Below, in pieces: positions 8,606 through 17,295 of a stretch of 64,000 nucleotides of DNA; position 1 is the first letter of the stretch, and each line of letters begins with the position of its first letter. Position numbers and translations under genes: made by a program. The notes beneath the pieces are model-generated. The model was not told the origin of the DNA. It did no database searches and saw only the letters and a list, made by a program, of their open reading frames with translations. This DNA is from Bin87 sp965208015 (GTDB lineage: Bacteria; Chloroflexota; Dehalococcoidia; Lucifugimonadales; UBA3495), in the NCBI GenBank assembly GCA_965208015.1, contig OZ242308.1, positions 1,443,069 to 1,507,068 of the forward strand, in the 5' to 3' direction.

Positions 8606-9922
8606 ATGGCGAGTCGTACAGTTGCCGCAGGTGACGGCGTCGACGGCCGTGGGCGAACCGTGCTAGAAACCCAGGCATCCCGGAGCCGCGCCGCGTCCTA
8701 CGCGGTGCGGATACTGAGTCCGTGGCGCTCGTACAACTTCCGCTGGTATTGGACGGGTTCCGCCACGCAGGCCCTCTCCCAGGGGGCGCAGATGCTCGTG
8801 CTGAGCTGGCTGGTGCTGGAAGTCAGCGGGTCGAGCACCCAGGTAGGCTTGGTGCTTTTCCTCTACGGCTTGCCCAACGTTGGCCTGCTCATGGTCGGCG
8901 GCGTGATCGCCGACCGCATCGACCGCAAGCGTTTATTGATAACGATCCAGTTGGCGGTTGGAGCGTCGATCTCGGCGCTGGCGGCGCTGTCGCTGGCGGG
9001 GGTTATCGCGGTCTGGCACGTCTACGTCGCCGCCGCGGTGCTGGGATCGTTGCAGGCGTTGAACCAGCCGGCGCGGGTGGCGATGGTCGCCGACCTGGTG
9101 GACCAGCGCACGCTGCTGGACGCGGTGGCGCATTTCAACGCCGCGGTGCATATCGGCAGAATCGTGGGGCCGCCGCTGGTGGGCGCGATCATCGACCACT
9201 GGAGCATCAGCGCAGCTCTGCTGGCGAACGTCGCGTGCTACGTGATCAGCGTGGTGTGTGTACTCAGGATCCGGCCCGAGCCGCGCGAATCCAGACCGGC
9301 GACCCAGCCGATATTGCGGAACTTCACCGACGGAATGGTCCAAATCTGGCGCTCGCCGGTGTTGCTAACCGTCCTCGTGCTGGCCTGCGCGTGGGGCGGA
9401 TTCGGCATGAGCCACCTGGCCGTGATCCCGCCTTTTGCCAAAGAACATCTGGGAACCGAAGCTTCGGGGGCCGGCCTGCTGTTGCTGGCATCCGGCGTCG
9501 GTTCTTTGGCGGGGAACCTCATCATCACTTTCATGCATCGAGCGTGGCTATATCGTTGGCTGCTGGTCTGCCTGGTGTCTTTCTGCGCCTGCCTGACGCT
9601 GTTCGCGTGGTCGAACTGGTTCTGGGTTTCGTGGTCGCTGTTCCTGTTGGTGGGCGTTTTGAGCCTGGGAACCGTCTGGCCTCTGGCCACCACCATCCTG
9701 CAGTTGTCGGCGCCCGGCGAGATACGGGGGCGGGTGATGGGGGTGCTCCACTTCACGCCGGGCTTCCATAACTTGGGCGCGCTGCCGCTGGCCGCGGCTG
9801 CCGGTTGGGTGGGCTGGTCCGCCGCCATTGGCATAGCCGCCGGTCTGTGCCTGCTGGTCACGCTGTGGTTCGGCCTGGGGAGGGCGGCAGGTCGACAACT
9901 GGCCTCGACCCCTGCCGGGTAG
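8606..9922 (+). CDS. MFS transporter (EntS/MFS_3-like exporter)
   Basis: 438 residues with about 12 hydrophobic segments. The sequence 'LSPWRSYNFRWYWTGSATQALSQGAQMLVLSWLVLEVSGS' leads into helix 1, and the motif-A-like loop 'GGVIADRIDRKRLL' follows helix 2 (near residue 105). Helix 5 has 'IGRIVGPPLVGAIID'. The pattern fits the EntS/MFS_3 group of proton-driven exporters. The first 30 residues are polar and poorly conserved in style, so the real start might be a little further downstream. It converges with another MFS gene with a 41-bp gap. Cargo unknown. Confidence 0.88.
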   Translation: MASRTVAAGDGVDGRGRTVLETQASRSRAASYAVRILSPWRSYNFRWYWTGSATQALSQGAQMLVLSWLVLEVSGSSTQVGLVLFLYGLPNVGLLMVGGVIADRIDRKRLLITIQLAVGASISALAALSLAGVIAVWHVYVAAAVLGSLQALNQPARVAMVADLVDQRTLLDAVAHFNAAVHIGRIVGPPLVGAIIDHWSISAALLANVACYVISVVCVLRIRPEPRESRPATQPILRNFTDGMVQIWRSPVLLTVLVLACAWGGFGMSHLAVIPPFAKEHLGTEASGAGLLLLASGVGSLAGNLIITFMHRAWLYRWLLVCLVSFCACLTLFAWSNWFWVSWSLFLLVGVLSLGTVWPLATTILQLSAPGEIRGRVMGVLHFTPGFHNLGALPLAAAAGWVGWSAAIGIAAGLCLLVTLWFGLGRAAGRQLASTPAG

Positions 9923-9963
9923 GGAATGGGCAGTCAGGGCAAAACGGCGTATTGGGTTAACGG

Positions 9964-11370
9964 TTAGTCGTTCCCGCCGCCGGCCCCGGCAGCGGCTGCC
10001 ACGGGGCGGGCCGTTCCCCGGAAGTAGATGTCTCGCCAAAAGCCGCTGGCGATGACCGTGCCCAGGACCACCAGAGTGAACGCGGCTCCCGCCACGGCCA
10101 TCACGTTGCCCGCGTTCCAGAAGTCGGCCAGCCGACCGTACAGCAGGTTGGCGAACGCCATGCTCCCGCCGATGTGCATCGAATACGCCGACGAGACGCG
10201 GCCACGTATCTCGTCGGGAACCACCGACTGGATGATGGTGTGGGTAATGGTCATGAACCCGGAGGTGCCCAACCCCATCATCACCGCTGCAATCACGGAG
10301 ATGCCGGTTTGGGAAGACAGTCCCATGCCGATGGGCGTCAGGCTGCTGGTGAAACCCAGCAGCAGGAACACCCGGCCGCGCGTCATGTGGTTAACGATCC
10401 CGCCCACGAACAGCGAGGAGAAGAGGGAGCCGACGCCCAGCGCGGCCATGAGCGCGTAGACGTCGTTCTCGTTGAACGTGATGCCGTCGGGCGAGAGTTT
10501 CTCCAGCGCCAGCGGCGGCAGCATCGACTCGAAAGACATCACCAGCACGCAGTGGGCCAATGCGATCATCAGGATGCCGAAAACCAGCGGCGTGCTGTAG
10601 ATGTAGGCGAACCCGGCGGCGACGTTGGCCCAGAACCCACGCCGGCGGTCGATGCGCCCGGTCGACACCATCTGGATGTTCAGCGCCGAGCCGAGGGCGA
10701 CCAGGTAGAAGGCCGCGCAGGCCCAGAACACTATCGCTGAGGAGCCCAGGGTCAGCACGAGGTTCTGGAGCGAGAATGAGAAACCGCCAGACCCGAAAAT
10801 GGCGCTGCTGCCCACCGTAGCCGAAATTCCCAGCAGGATGGCCGGCCCCACGGCGCGTGAGCCCTGCTGCATGGCCTGGTTCAGGGCGACGGCGTTGGGC
10901 AGGCGATCCCGGTCCACCAGGTTGGGCGTCAACGATTGAGCGGCGGTCATCTGCGTCGACCGCAGCGTTCCGTTGACTACGGCCAGCAGCACCACGTACC
11001 ACGGATTGGTTACACCCGACATCACCAGCAGGGCCATCACGGACGCCTGGACTATCTGGAGGATGTACACCCGCTGCAGCAGCGTCTTGCGGGTCATCTT
11101 GTCGGCCAGGTAGCCGATGAACGGCGTGGCAAAGAACCGTGGCGACATGGCGGCGAAGGTGATCAAGCCAACCCACAAGCCCTGGGTGCCCTGCAATTCC
11201 GGGATGCTGTAAACCCACGCGCCCCGGGCTACGATCAGGGCCCACGCGCCGCTGCTGCTGCACAGCGTGGAAAGGGCGAGAAAGCGAAAGTCCCGGAACA
11301 CCAGCGCCGCAAGAAACCGATGCGCCCTCTGGGCGAAGAAGTTGGGTTGCGGCGCTGGGGGTGTGGTCAT
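9964..11370 (-). CDS. MFS transporter (MFS_3-like)
   Basis: 468 residues, about 12 membrane segments. N-terminal 'LVFRDFRFLALSTLCSSSGAWALIVARGAWVYSI' leads to helix 1; the loop after helix 2 reads 'GYLADKMTRKTLLQ' (motif A); later 'VPDEIRGRVSSAYSMHIGGSMAFANLLYGRLAD' is typical of the EntS/MFS_3 group. Start ATG with AAGGA nearby. It faces the other MFS gene tail to tail. The two are related in family but clearly differ in sequence, so this is not a recent duplication. Probably an exporter of a small hydrophobic compound; cargo unknown. Confidence 0.88.
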   Translation of the reverse strand: MTTPPAPQPNFFAQRAHRFLAALVFRDFRFLALSTLCSSSGAWALIVARGAWVYSIPELQGTQGLWVGLITFAAMSPRFFATPFIGYLADKMTRKTLLQRVYILQIVQASVMALLVMSGVTNPWYVVLLAVVNGTLRSTQMTAAQSLTPNLVDRDRLPNAVALNQAMQQGSRAVGPAILLGISATVGSSAIFGSGGFSFSLQNLVLTLGSSAIVFWACAAFYLVALGSALNIQMVSTGRIDRRRGFWANVAAGFAYIYSTPLVFGILMIALAHCVLVMSFESMLPPLALEKLSPDGITFNENDVYALMAALGVGSLFSSLFVGGIVNHMTRGRVFLLLGFTSSLTPIGMGLSSQTGISVIAAVMMGLGTSGFMTITHTIIQSVVPDEIRGRVSSAYSMHIGGSMAFANLLYGRLADFWNAGNVMAVAGAAFTLVVLGTVIASGFWRDIYFRGTARPVAAAAGAGGGND

Positions 11371-11442
11371 TTAGCGTTCCTTGCTGCGCCAGTTAATGCG
11401 TCGGTCACTGGCGCATTGTAAAGCAATACTCCGTTTGGAAAT

Positions 11443-11551
11443 CGTCAGAATCAGGATTCTCAGGATTTTTGGATTGACAGGATTAAAACCATTTCAGGCA
11501 GATCATTACCAATCCTGCCAATCCATAAATCCGACAAATCCTGATTCTGAC
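11443..11551. repeat. 'CAGGATT' type inverted repeat
   Basis: Arms CGTCAGAATCAGGATTCTC and CAAATCCTGATTCTGAC frame several copies of AGGATT/AATCCT. A second element of the same type lies at 21003-21103. It sits between two minus-strand genes, and transcribed it would fold into a long hairpin. Confidence 0.75.
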
Positions 11552-11558
11552 TAATGGC

Positions 11559-12530
11559 TCAGTTGGGCACCCACACCACGGCGCCCACCTCGGTGAACTC
11601 CCGGTTCACCTTGACCCACGAGTCGCCCGCGTCGTCGCTGGAGTACAGCTCGCCCATGAGGCTGGAGGCCACCACGAAATCGGGATCGGCCGGATGAGTG
11701 GCGAACTGCCAGATGTTGGAATTGGGCTCCACCGGCAGCGGCCGGCGCTCCCAAGTGTGGCCCGCATCCGTTGAGCGCTGGATAGCGCCCGCCCCACCGA
11801 TGGCCGTGTCGCCAACGCCAGCGAATATCACGCTGGGGTTGTCGGGCTTCACGGCGATGCCGCGACTGTAGGGCAGGACAAACTGATCGGTAGTCACAAC
11901 CGACTGCCAGCTTTCGCCCATATCCGTGGTCGCGTAGATTTCCCGTGGAGTGCTGGCCAGAACCCGGTTGGGCTCGCCCAGCCCAATGGCCATGCCGTGG
12001 ATGTCCGGGTGGACGCCGCCCTCAACGTGGGTCCAGGTGTCCCCGCTGTCCAGGCTGCGGTAGACGCCGTCCACTTCAACGCCGGCCCAGACGGTGCGGT
12101 GATCCTTGGGGTCCACCATCAGCATGGTCACCATGGGCGGCCCGATGTGACATTCTTGCGCCATCTGCACGGAAAGCTTGGACCAGCTTGCCCCACCGTC
12201 CTGAGACCGGAACAGCGCCGCCGGCTTGATGCCGACGAAAATGGTGTCAGTGTCCTCGGGATCGATGGCGATGGACCAGATGGGCACGCCGTCCATGGGC
12301 GACCAGAGTTTCTCCCACGACGCTCCCTTGTCCTCGCTGCGGTAGATGCCGTTGTCCGCGCCGGCCAGTATGCGGCTGGGGTTGTCCGGATACACCGCCA
12401 TGGCCCGCACCTGGCTGCCCAGCGGGAACGGGTCGCGGATCCGGGTCCAGTTTTCACCCCCGTCGGGGCTGTGCCAAACGCCGCCACCGAATCCGGTGGC
12501 GCCCACGCAGATGTTGTAATTCTTGCTCAT
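11559..12530 (-). CDS. BNR/sialidase-like beta-propeller protein (YCF48/VPS10-like)
   Basis: 323 residues from the ATG at 12530, preceded by GAGGAGGC; the upstream frame extension runs through a repeat. Repeats of the BNR type are plain: 'HSPDGGENWTRI', 'RSEDKGASWEKL', 'RSQDGGASWSKL', 'RSLDSGDTWTHV', 'ATTDMGESWQSV', 'RSTDAGHTWERR', 'SSDDAGDSWVKV', that is seven Asp-box motifs in a propeller. No catalytic sialidase residues could be assigned and no signal peptide is present. It precedes a YVTN/lactonase-type propeller (12669-13691), and a VOC protein lies further upstream; all are on one strand. Likely a binding or scaffold propeller; function unknown. Confidence 0.85.
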   Translation of the reverse strand: MSKNYNICVGATGFGGGVWHSPDGGENWTRIRDPFPLGSQVRAMAVYPDNPSRILAGADNGIYRSEDKGASWEKLWSPMDGVPIWSIAIDPEDTDTIFVGIKPAALFRSQDGGASWSKLSVQMAQECHIGPPMVTMLMVDPKDHRTVWAGVEVDGVYRSLDSGDTWTHVEGGVHPDIHGMAIGLGEPNRVLASTPREIYATTDMGESWQSVVTTDQFVLPYSRGIAVKPDNPSVIFAGVGDTAIGGAGAIQRSTDAGHTWERRPLPVEPNSNIWQFATHPADPDFVVASSLMGELYSSDDAGDSWVKVNREFTEVGAVVWVPN

Positions 12531-12554
12531 AGTGATTGCCTCCTCGTCAAGCCC

Positions 12555-12648
12555 GTCGTACCGGCTTTTGCCGGTATCCAGAAATATTGCCTCGTTGACG
12601 TTGACCGATTCGCAGCTTCCTGGATTCCTGCGCAAGCAGGAATGGCGG
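12555..12648. repeat. Two 'CCGGCnnnnGCCGG' family palindromes
   Basis: TACCGGCTTTTGCCGGTA at about 12559-12577 and ATTCCTGCGCAAGCAGGAAT at about 12624-12644, same family as 8436-8500. They lie between the lactonase-like gene and the BNR gene, head to head and about 45 bp apart. Confidence 0.75.
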
Positions 12649-12668
12649 TTGTTAATGCCGCCGCGACG

Positions 12669-13691
12669 CTATCCGGGCAGTTCGGTGATGGAAATCCAGC
12701 CTGGCCCTTCTCCCAGCGGATGCGTGCCTACACGAGACAATTCACCCGAGTCCCCGACACCAAAGATGGCCATTTGCCCCGAGTCCTGCCCCGCGGAGTA
12801 CGCGAATTTGTCCTGGAGGTCCAGGCACAGGGCGTTCGGCCTTGGCTCGGACTGCACGATGCCGTTCGACGACAATACGCCGGTCGATGCGTCCACGGTG
12901 TAGCAGGCGATGCTGTCGTGGCCCCGGTTGGGCGCGTACAGGAACCGGCCCGACGATGTTATCTGGATCTGGGAGCAGGTGTTGCGCTCGCTGAACCCTT
13001 CCGGCGGCAGGGTGGTTACGGTCTGGAACAGTGACAACGTGCCGTCGGAGGTATCCAGGTTGTACGCGCTCACGCTGCACCCCTGCTCGTTGGAGAAGTA
13101 GAGCACGTCCAGCGAGGGATGGAAGCAGAAATGGCGCGGCCCCAGGAACTCCTCCGGGTCCACGGTGGCTGGCGAGTTTGGCGTGATGTGTCCTGTGTCC
13201 TCGTCGAAGCGGAACTGCCAGATCGAGTTCGGGCCGTTGCCCGCGATGTGCGGCACAAAGGCGTAGGCGTTGGTCGGGTCGGTCTGCATGGCGTGGGCGC
13301 CGGTGGCCGTTTCCAGCGATACGACGGGATCACCGCCCACCGAACCGTCATCGCCAATGGGATGCACCGCAACGCGGGCTCCCTGGTAGTAGGACGACAG
13401 CACGAACCGGCCGCGCCGGTCGGTGGCCACGTAAACGGGCCAAGCGTCGAGCGGGACCGAGCCGTTCTGGGTCAGGCCTCCGTTGGCCTGGTCGATCTCA
13501 AAACTCACCAGCTGGGTGATCTCGCGGCAGCCGACGTAAAGGAACCGGCGGTCGGGGCTGATGGCCATGGTGAACGGGCCACCGTCAACGGCCACGTCAG
13601 TTTTCAGGGTCATACCGCCGGTGTCGGGGTCGATGGCGAAGACCGAGATCTTGTTGTCTCCCTGGACGGCGACGTACATGTAGTAAGCCAT
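12669..13691 (-). CDS. Lactonase-family seven-bladed propeller (6-phosphogluconolactonase-like)
   Basis: 340 residues. The blade pattern 'VAVQGDNKISVFAIDPDTGGMTL', 'AISPDRRFLYVG', 'RFLYAPNRGHDSIACYTVDASTGVL' and 'GPRHFCFHPSLDVLYFSNEQGCSVSAYNLD' is that of YbhE/Pgl-type lactonases and fungal carboxymuconate cyclases. Those hydrolyse or form lactones; the conserved 'GPRHFCFHP' segment supports lactonase type. ATG start with GGAGGAAACAATC upstream. Same strand as a VOC protein upstream and the BNR propeller downstream. It may act on a lactone from the surrounding ring-cleavage or sugar-acid steps; this is inference. Confidence 0.85.
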   Translation of the reverse strand: MAYYMYVAVQGDNKISVFAIDPDTGGMTLKTDVAVDGGPFTMAISPDRRFLYVGCREITQLVSFEIDQANGGLTQNGSVPLDAWPVYVATDRRGRFVLSSYYQGARVAVHPIGDDGSVGGDPVVSLETATGAHAMQTDPTNAYAFVPHIAGNGPNSIWQFRFDEDTGHITPNSPATVDPEEFLGPRHFCFHPSLDVLYFSNEQGCSVSAYNLDTSDGTLSLFQTVTTLPPEGFSERNTCSQIQITSSGRFLYAPNRGHDSIACYTVDASTGVLSSNGIVQSEPRPNALCLDLQDKFAYSAGQDSGQMAIFGVGDSGELSRVGTHPLGEGPGWISITELPG

Positions 13692-13739
13692 GATTGTTTC
13701 CTCCCGGACGAAATGTTCAGAGCACGAAATGCGTCCGCG

Positions 13740-14195
13740 TTACCCTGTGGCCGGCCCGAACCCGGGGTGCCGCGCCCACACCATCCCCTCAGGATCGTGC
13801 GCGATTTCGACCGCATTCCCCTTGGAATCCCGCAGACCCATCGGATGCTGCACCAGCTCGATCATGTTGCCGTCGGGATCATTGATGTAAGTGGAATGGA
13901 CGTCGGCATACGCTCGGACCGATGGCGGGGTGTACTCCACGCCCAGCGCGTCCAGGTTTGCGATCATCTCGTCCCAATCATGGATTTCCACGGCGAAATG
14001 TCCCGACGGGTTGGGGGTGGGGGTGAAGGTGCTGTGGATTTCGCCGTTGCCGATGCGCAGTTGCAGTTGGCGCTGGTTGAGTTCGGGCCCGCGATCCAGG
14101 AATTCCGCGCCCAGCACCTTCTCGTACCAGTCCCGGCTGCGCTCTTTGTCACTGATCTGGATGTTGATGTGCTGAATCATCGTAACTCGCGACAT
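13740..14195 (-). CDS. VOC-family protein (glyoxalase/dioxygenase fold)
   Basis: 151 residues from the ATG at 14195, behind AAGGAGGTCGGTC. Vicinal-oxygen-chelate fold: N-terminal 'MIQHINIQISDKERSRDWYEKVLGAEFLDRGP' supplies the first metal-ligand His, 'GHFAVEIHDWDEMIANLDALGVEY' a second, and 'YINDPDGNMIELVQHP' the C-terminal Glu. Such proteins include glyoxalase I, extradiol dioxygenases and epimerases. A metal site is therefore likely intact; the reaction is not deducible. It is first in a minus-strand run with two propeller genes. Confidence 0.88.
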   Translation of the reverse strand: MSRVTMIQHINIQISDKERSRDWYEKVLGAEFLDRGPELNQRQLQLRIGNGEIHSTFTPTPNPSGHFAVEIHDWDEMIANLDALGVEYTPPSVRAYADVHSTYINDPDGNMIELVQHPMGLRDSKGNAVEIAHDPEGMVWARHPGFGPATG

Positions 14196-14297
14196 GACCG
14201 ACCTCCTTTTCGTGACTGTTCTGCTAATTTGTTCAGGATTGCAACCAGTCTTGCGCTGTGACCGCAAGTATAGCATCAGGCGCTCCCGCGCCAGCCT

Positions 14298-14335
14298 GTA
14301 AAAACAAGAGAGGCCCGGCTACTGAACCGGGCCCC
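14298..14335 (-). terminator. Rho-independent terminator after the alpha/beta hydrolase gene
   Basis: On the minus strand a GGCCCGG/CCGGGCC stem (forward 14312-14318 and 14327-14333) with an 8-nt loop is followed by CTCTTGTTTTT. It lies about 40 nt beyond the hydrolase stop codon at 14371 and would stop transcription before the VOC gene. Confidence 0.75.
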
Positions 14336-14370
14336 TATAAGATTGATCGCGCTGCCGACAATGGATCGGG

Positions 14371-15246
14371 CTAACCCAGGTGCCGCCGGATGAACGCCGT
14401 CATCCGCTCCAGAGTCTCCTGCGCGTCCGCAGTCGTCGGGTCCTCCAGCAGCCGGTCACCCGCGCCCTCGAAGATCTTCACGTCGATTTTCCCGCCGGCC
14501 TTGCGGTACTGGGCGATAAACTCGTCCAGGTCCGGCCGCGGATGGGCGTCCTCGTAGGAGCGTGCCAGGCACAACGTCGGGGGCAGTTCCATCCGCTCGC
14601 CGGCGGCGAGTGCGCGGGCCGGCGCGGCCTCGGCCATGGCTTCTTGGATCACCCAGTACTGGTCGTGATTCGGTCCGACTCGCTCGGCCATACCGGGAGG
14701 CGGGGTCACGTCATCCCGCAGACCCTTGGCGTACAGATAGCGCCCCAGCGGGTCGATTACCGGAGACACCATTATCACGCAGCCCAGCGTGCCGTCCAGT
14801 GCTGAGGCCCCGTTGGAGAACGGGAGCGCGGAGTAGCGCGGGTCGTTCGGGCGCATGCCCAATAGCATGGCCTGGTGCGCGCCGCTGGAGGTGCCCATGG
14901 CCCCGACCTTGCCGGGGATGCCGTTCCATGACGCCGCCTGACTCTTGCACCAGCGGATTCCGTAGTGGATGTCCGCAAAGGACGCCGGATACGACGCCAC
15001 GGGCGGGACCCGGAAATCCAGCGCCGCCACGATTACGCCGTTCCGGGCCAGCGCCTCGTTAGCGAGGTTGCCGTTCAGGCGGTCTCCCCGCACCCAGGCG
15101 CCGCCGTGGAGCTCGACCATGATCGGAAACGGCCCTTCCCCGCGAGGCCGGAACAGTCGCGCCAGCAGGGGAGTGTCGCCGTGCCGGAGATATTCCACGT
15201 CTTCGATGTCTACTTCGTAGGTTGTCGACTGTTTACTGATGACCAT
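14371..15246 (-). CDS. Alpha/beta hydrolase (HSL/BD-FAE esterase-like), catalytic His unclear
   Basis: 291 residues. Oxyanion motif 'ELHGGAW' at residues 45-51 and the nucleophile elbow G-T-S120-S-G mark a hormone-sensitive-lipase or BD-FAE type esterase. The acid is probably in 'YEDAHPRPDLDEF'. In the place where family members have the catalytic His after a G-x-G (as in 'GAGH'), this protein reads 'FEGAGDRLLED', with Asp. Either another His serves or the enzyme is altered. Cytosolic, no signal. Same strand as an Asp/Glu-racemase-family gene upstream (37 bp gap) and followed by a good terminator, so the two are probably one transcript. Confidence 0.85.
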   Translation of the reverse strand: MVISKQSTTYEVDIEDVEYLRHGDTPLLARLFRPRGEGPFPIMVELHGGAWVRGDRLNGNLANEALARNGVIVAALDFRVPPVASYPASFADIHYGIRWCKSQAASWNGIPGKVGAMGTSSGAHQAMLLGMRPNDPRYSALPFSNGASALDGTLGCVIMVSPVIDPLGRYLYAKGLRDDVTPPPGMAERVGPNHDQYWVIQEAMAEAAPARALAAGERMELPPTLCLARSYEDAHPRPDLDEFIAQYRKAGGKIDVKIFEGAGDRLLEDPTTADAQETLERMTAFIRRHLG

Positions 15247-15282
15247 GTGAAAACCTCGCAGTGCGCCGTTTTGAATTTACCT

Positions 15283-16107
15283 TTATTCCAGGTTCCTCAA
15301 CAGGCTGCCGAAGCCGTCTATGGGCTTCGTCCAACCGAGCCGTCTGAGGGCCATCCAAATGGAAGCCTGGTTGACGGTGACGACGGTCTTGCCGGTCCTC
15401 TGCTCCAGTTCTTCCGCGGTGTCCAGGGCGCGCCAGGCGGTGCCGGGCAGGAAGATGGTGTCGGCGTCCTCTTTGGCCACCGTGAGCACGAAGTCGATGA
15501 TGGCGTGGGGCGGGTCCATGTCGATTTCCCGGGGGTTCATGGAGTCCTGCATCCACGGCTCGCCGTCGGCGCTGAGCACCTCGAACCCGGCCTCTTCCAT
15601 CAGGGGCTTGAGGCGGTTGCGCAGGTGATAGTTGCGGTACGGGCCGGCGATGCTCAGCTTGCGGCTGCCCATGTGACGCAAAGCGGCGATGCACGAGCCC
15701 ACGGCGGTCACCGACTGGATGCCGCTGGCGTCGTGCATGATCTTGGCCATCATTTCGTCGTAGGCCATGTACCCCTTGTGCCAAGTGCCGGAGGTGCACG
15801 CGTAGACCAGGACGTCGGGCCCGATGTTGGACAGCGCGCTGGCGCCCCGGGCCACGTCTTCGTTCATCTTCCCAACGTCAAACCCGAACAGCGCCCAGTC
15901 GATTTCGTTGGCTTCGGCGCTGGTCATGCTGAGGCGATGACCGGAGTTGGTGGAGGTGTCCGGCTGGCTTCCCCACGCGCCGTTCCACATGCGCTCGAAG
16001 TGCACCGTGATTTCCGGCGGCACCACCCGATAGAAGTCGGGTTCGACCACCGGATTGGTGGCGGGAACCAGGGCCCCGATCCGCTGAGTGTTGGTCAGAT
16101 TTGCCAT
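15283..16107 (-). CDS. Asp/Glu racemase superfamily protein (maleate isomerase/AMDase-like)
   Basis: 274 residues. N-terminal 'RIGALVPATNPVVEPDFYRVVPPEITVHFERM' and 'VLVYACTSGTWHKGY' with Cys104 follow maleate cis-trans isomerase and arylmalonate decarboxylase. The second active-site position, usually Cys, falls in 'IFLPGTAWRALD' and is Gly222 here. A one-Cys enzyme would not do the classic two-Cys isomerisation, so decarboxylation or another one-sided proton transfer is possible. Cytosolic. Shine-Dalgarno weak. It is divergent from the Gfo/Idh/MocA gene at 16236 with 128 bp between, which should hold both promoters. Confidence 0.85.
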   Translation of the reverse strand: MANLTNTQRIGALVPATNPVVEPDFYRVVPPEITVHFERMWNGAWGSQPDTSTNSGHRLSMTSAEANEIDWALFGFDVGKMNEDVARGASALSNIGPDVLVYACTSGTWHKGYMAYDEMMAKIMHDASGIQSVTAVGSCIAALRHMGSRKLSIAGPYRNYHLRNRLKPLMEEAGFEVLSADGEPWMQDSMNPREIDMDPPHAIIDFVLTVAKEDADTIFLPGTAWRALDTAEELEQRTGKTVVTVNQASIWMALRRLGWTKPIDGFGSLLRNLE

Positions 16108-16235
16108 GTTTCGCTGCTCCAGGCCAGTTTCGGGCGTATTATACAGCCCGCATTATGCACGAGATGGCTGCTTGGGCCTAATGCCGCGACCGGCGAATAG
16201 CCGAAAAGCGCCAACGATCGTCGAGGAGGCAAACC

Positions 16236-17273
16236 ATGGCTGAAGTACCGATCCGGGTGGGATTGATTGGCGCGGGCGGGAACGTGCGCAACCGGCATAT
16301 TCCCGGCTTTCAGGGGGTGGAGGATTGCGAACTCGTGGCCGTGGCCAACCGGACCGTCCAGTCGGGCCGGGTGGTGGCGGACCAGTTCAACATTCCCAAG
16401 GTTTACGGCCACTGGCGTGAGGTGCTGGAGGACGACGAGGTCAACGCCGTCTGCATCGGCACCTGGCCGTACATGCACCGCACCATGACGCTGGCCGCCC
16501 TCGAAGCCGGCAAGCACGTGCTCACCGAGGCGCGGATGGCCAACGACGCGGCCGAGGCCCGGGACATGCTGGCCGCCTCCCGGGCGCACCCACACCTGGT
16601 GTGTCAGCTCACGCCCACATCCACCAGCTACACCATCGACAACGTCATCAAGCGGCTGATTGACGAGGGTCACCTGGGCGAATTGCTGTCGGTGGACTTC
16701 ACGTCCCTGCAGAACAACTTCGCCGACTTCGACAGCCCCGTGCACTGGCGGCAGGACCGCGCTCTCAGCGGGTACAACACCCTCAACATCGGCGCCTCCT
16801 ACGAGTCCATGATGCGCTGGCTAGGGCGAGGCACCCGGGTGATGGCAATGGGCAAGGTTCACGTGCCCTACCGCCGGGACGACAGCGGACATCTCACCTC
16901 GGTAAGCATCCCCGACCACATCGACATACTCTACGAGCTGGCCAACGGAGCACAGGTGCACATGCAGATGAGCGCCACTTCCGGGCTGAACCGGGGCAGC
17001 CAGATCTGGATTTTTGGCACCGAGGGGACCATCCACGTGGACACGCAGCGCCAGGTCTGGGCCGGCAAGCGGGGCGATGCGGAGCTAACCGAGGTGCCCA
17101 ACCCGCCGGAGACGCAGGCCAGGTACCGGGTCGAGGAGCAGTTCACCAACGCCATCCGCGGTACCGAGACCGTGGACATGGTGGCCTTCGAGACCGGCGT
17201 GCATTACATGGAGTGGACCGAGGCCGTCGGCCGCAGCGCGATGACGGGCCAGGCCGTGCACCTGCCCTTGTAG
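16236..17273 (+). CDS. Gfo/Idh/MocA family NAD(P)-dependent oxidoreductase
   Basis: 345 residues. Rossmann start 'IRVGLIGAGGNVRNRHIPGFQGVEDCELVAVANR', then 'DEVNAVCIGTWPYMHRTMTLAALEAGKHVLTEARMANDAAEA', where the usual EKP motif is replaced by TEAR. The C-terminal domain contains 'FGTEGTIHVD' and ends 'VGRSAMTGQAVHLPL'. The missing catalytic Lys of the EKP motif is unusual and may mark a different acid/base residue. Members oxidise sugars, inositols and related hydroxy compounds. Strong Shine-Dalgarno GGAGG before ATG. Followed after 22 bp by a CYTH-domain gene on the same strand. Confidence 0.87.
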   Translation: MAEVPIRVGLIGAGGNVRNRHIPGFQGVEDCELVAVANRTVQSGRVVADQFNIPKVYGHWREVLEDDEVNAVCIGTWPYMHRTMTLAALEAGKHVLTEARMANDAAEARDMLAASRAHPHLVCQLTPTSTSYTIDNVIKRLIDEGHLGELLSVDFTSLQNNFADFDSPVHWRQDRALSGYNTLNIGASYESMMRWLGRGTRVMAMGKVHVPYRRDDSGHLTSVSIPDHIDILYELANGAQVHMQMSATSGLNRGSQIWIFGTEGTIHVDTQRQVWAGKRGDAELTEVPNPPETQARYRVEEQFTNAIRGTETVDMVAFETGVHYMEWTEAVGRSAMTGQAVHLPL

Positions 17274-17295
17274 GCCGGATCGCCCGAGGAACCAC

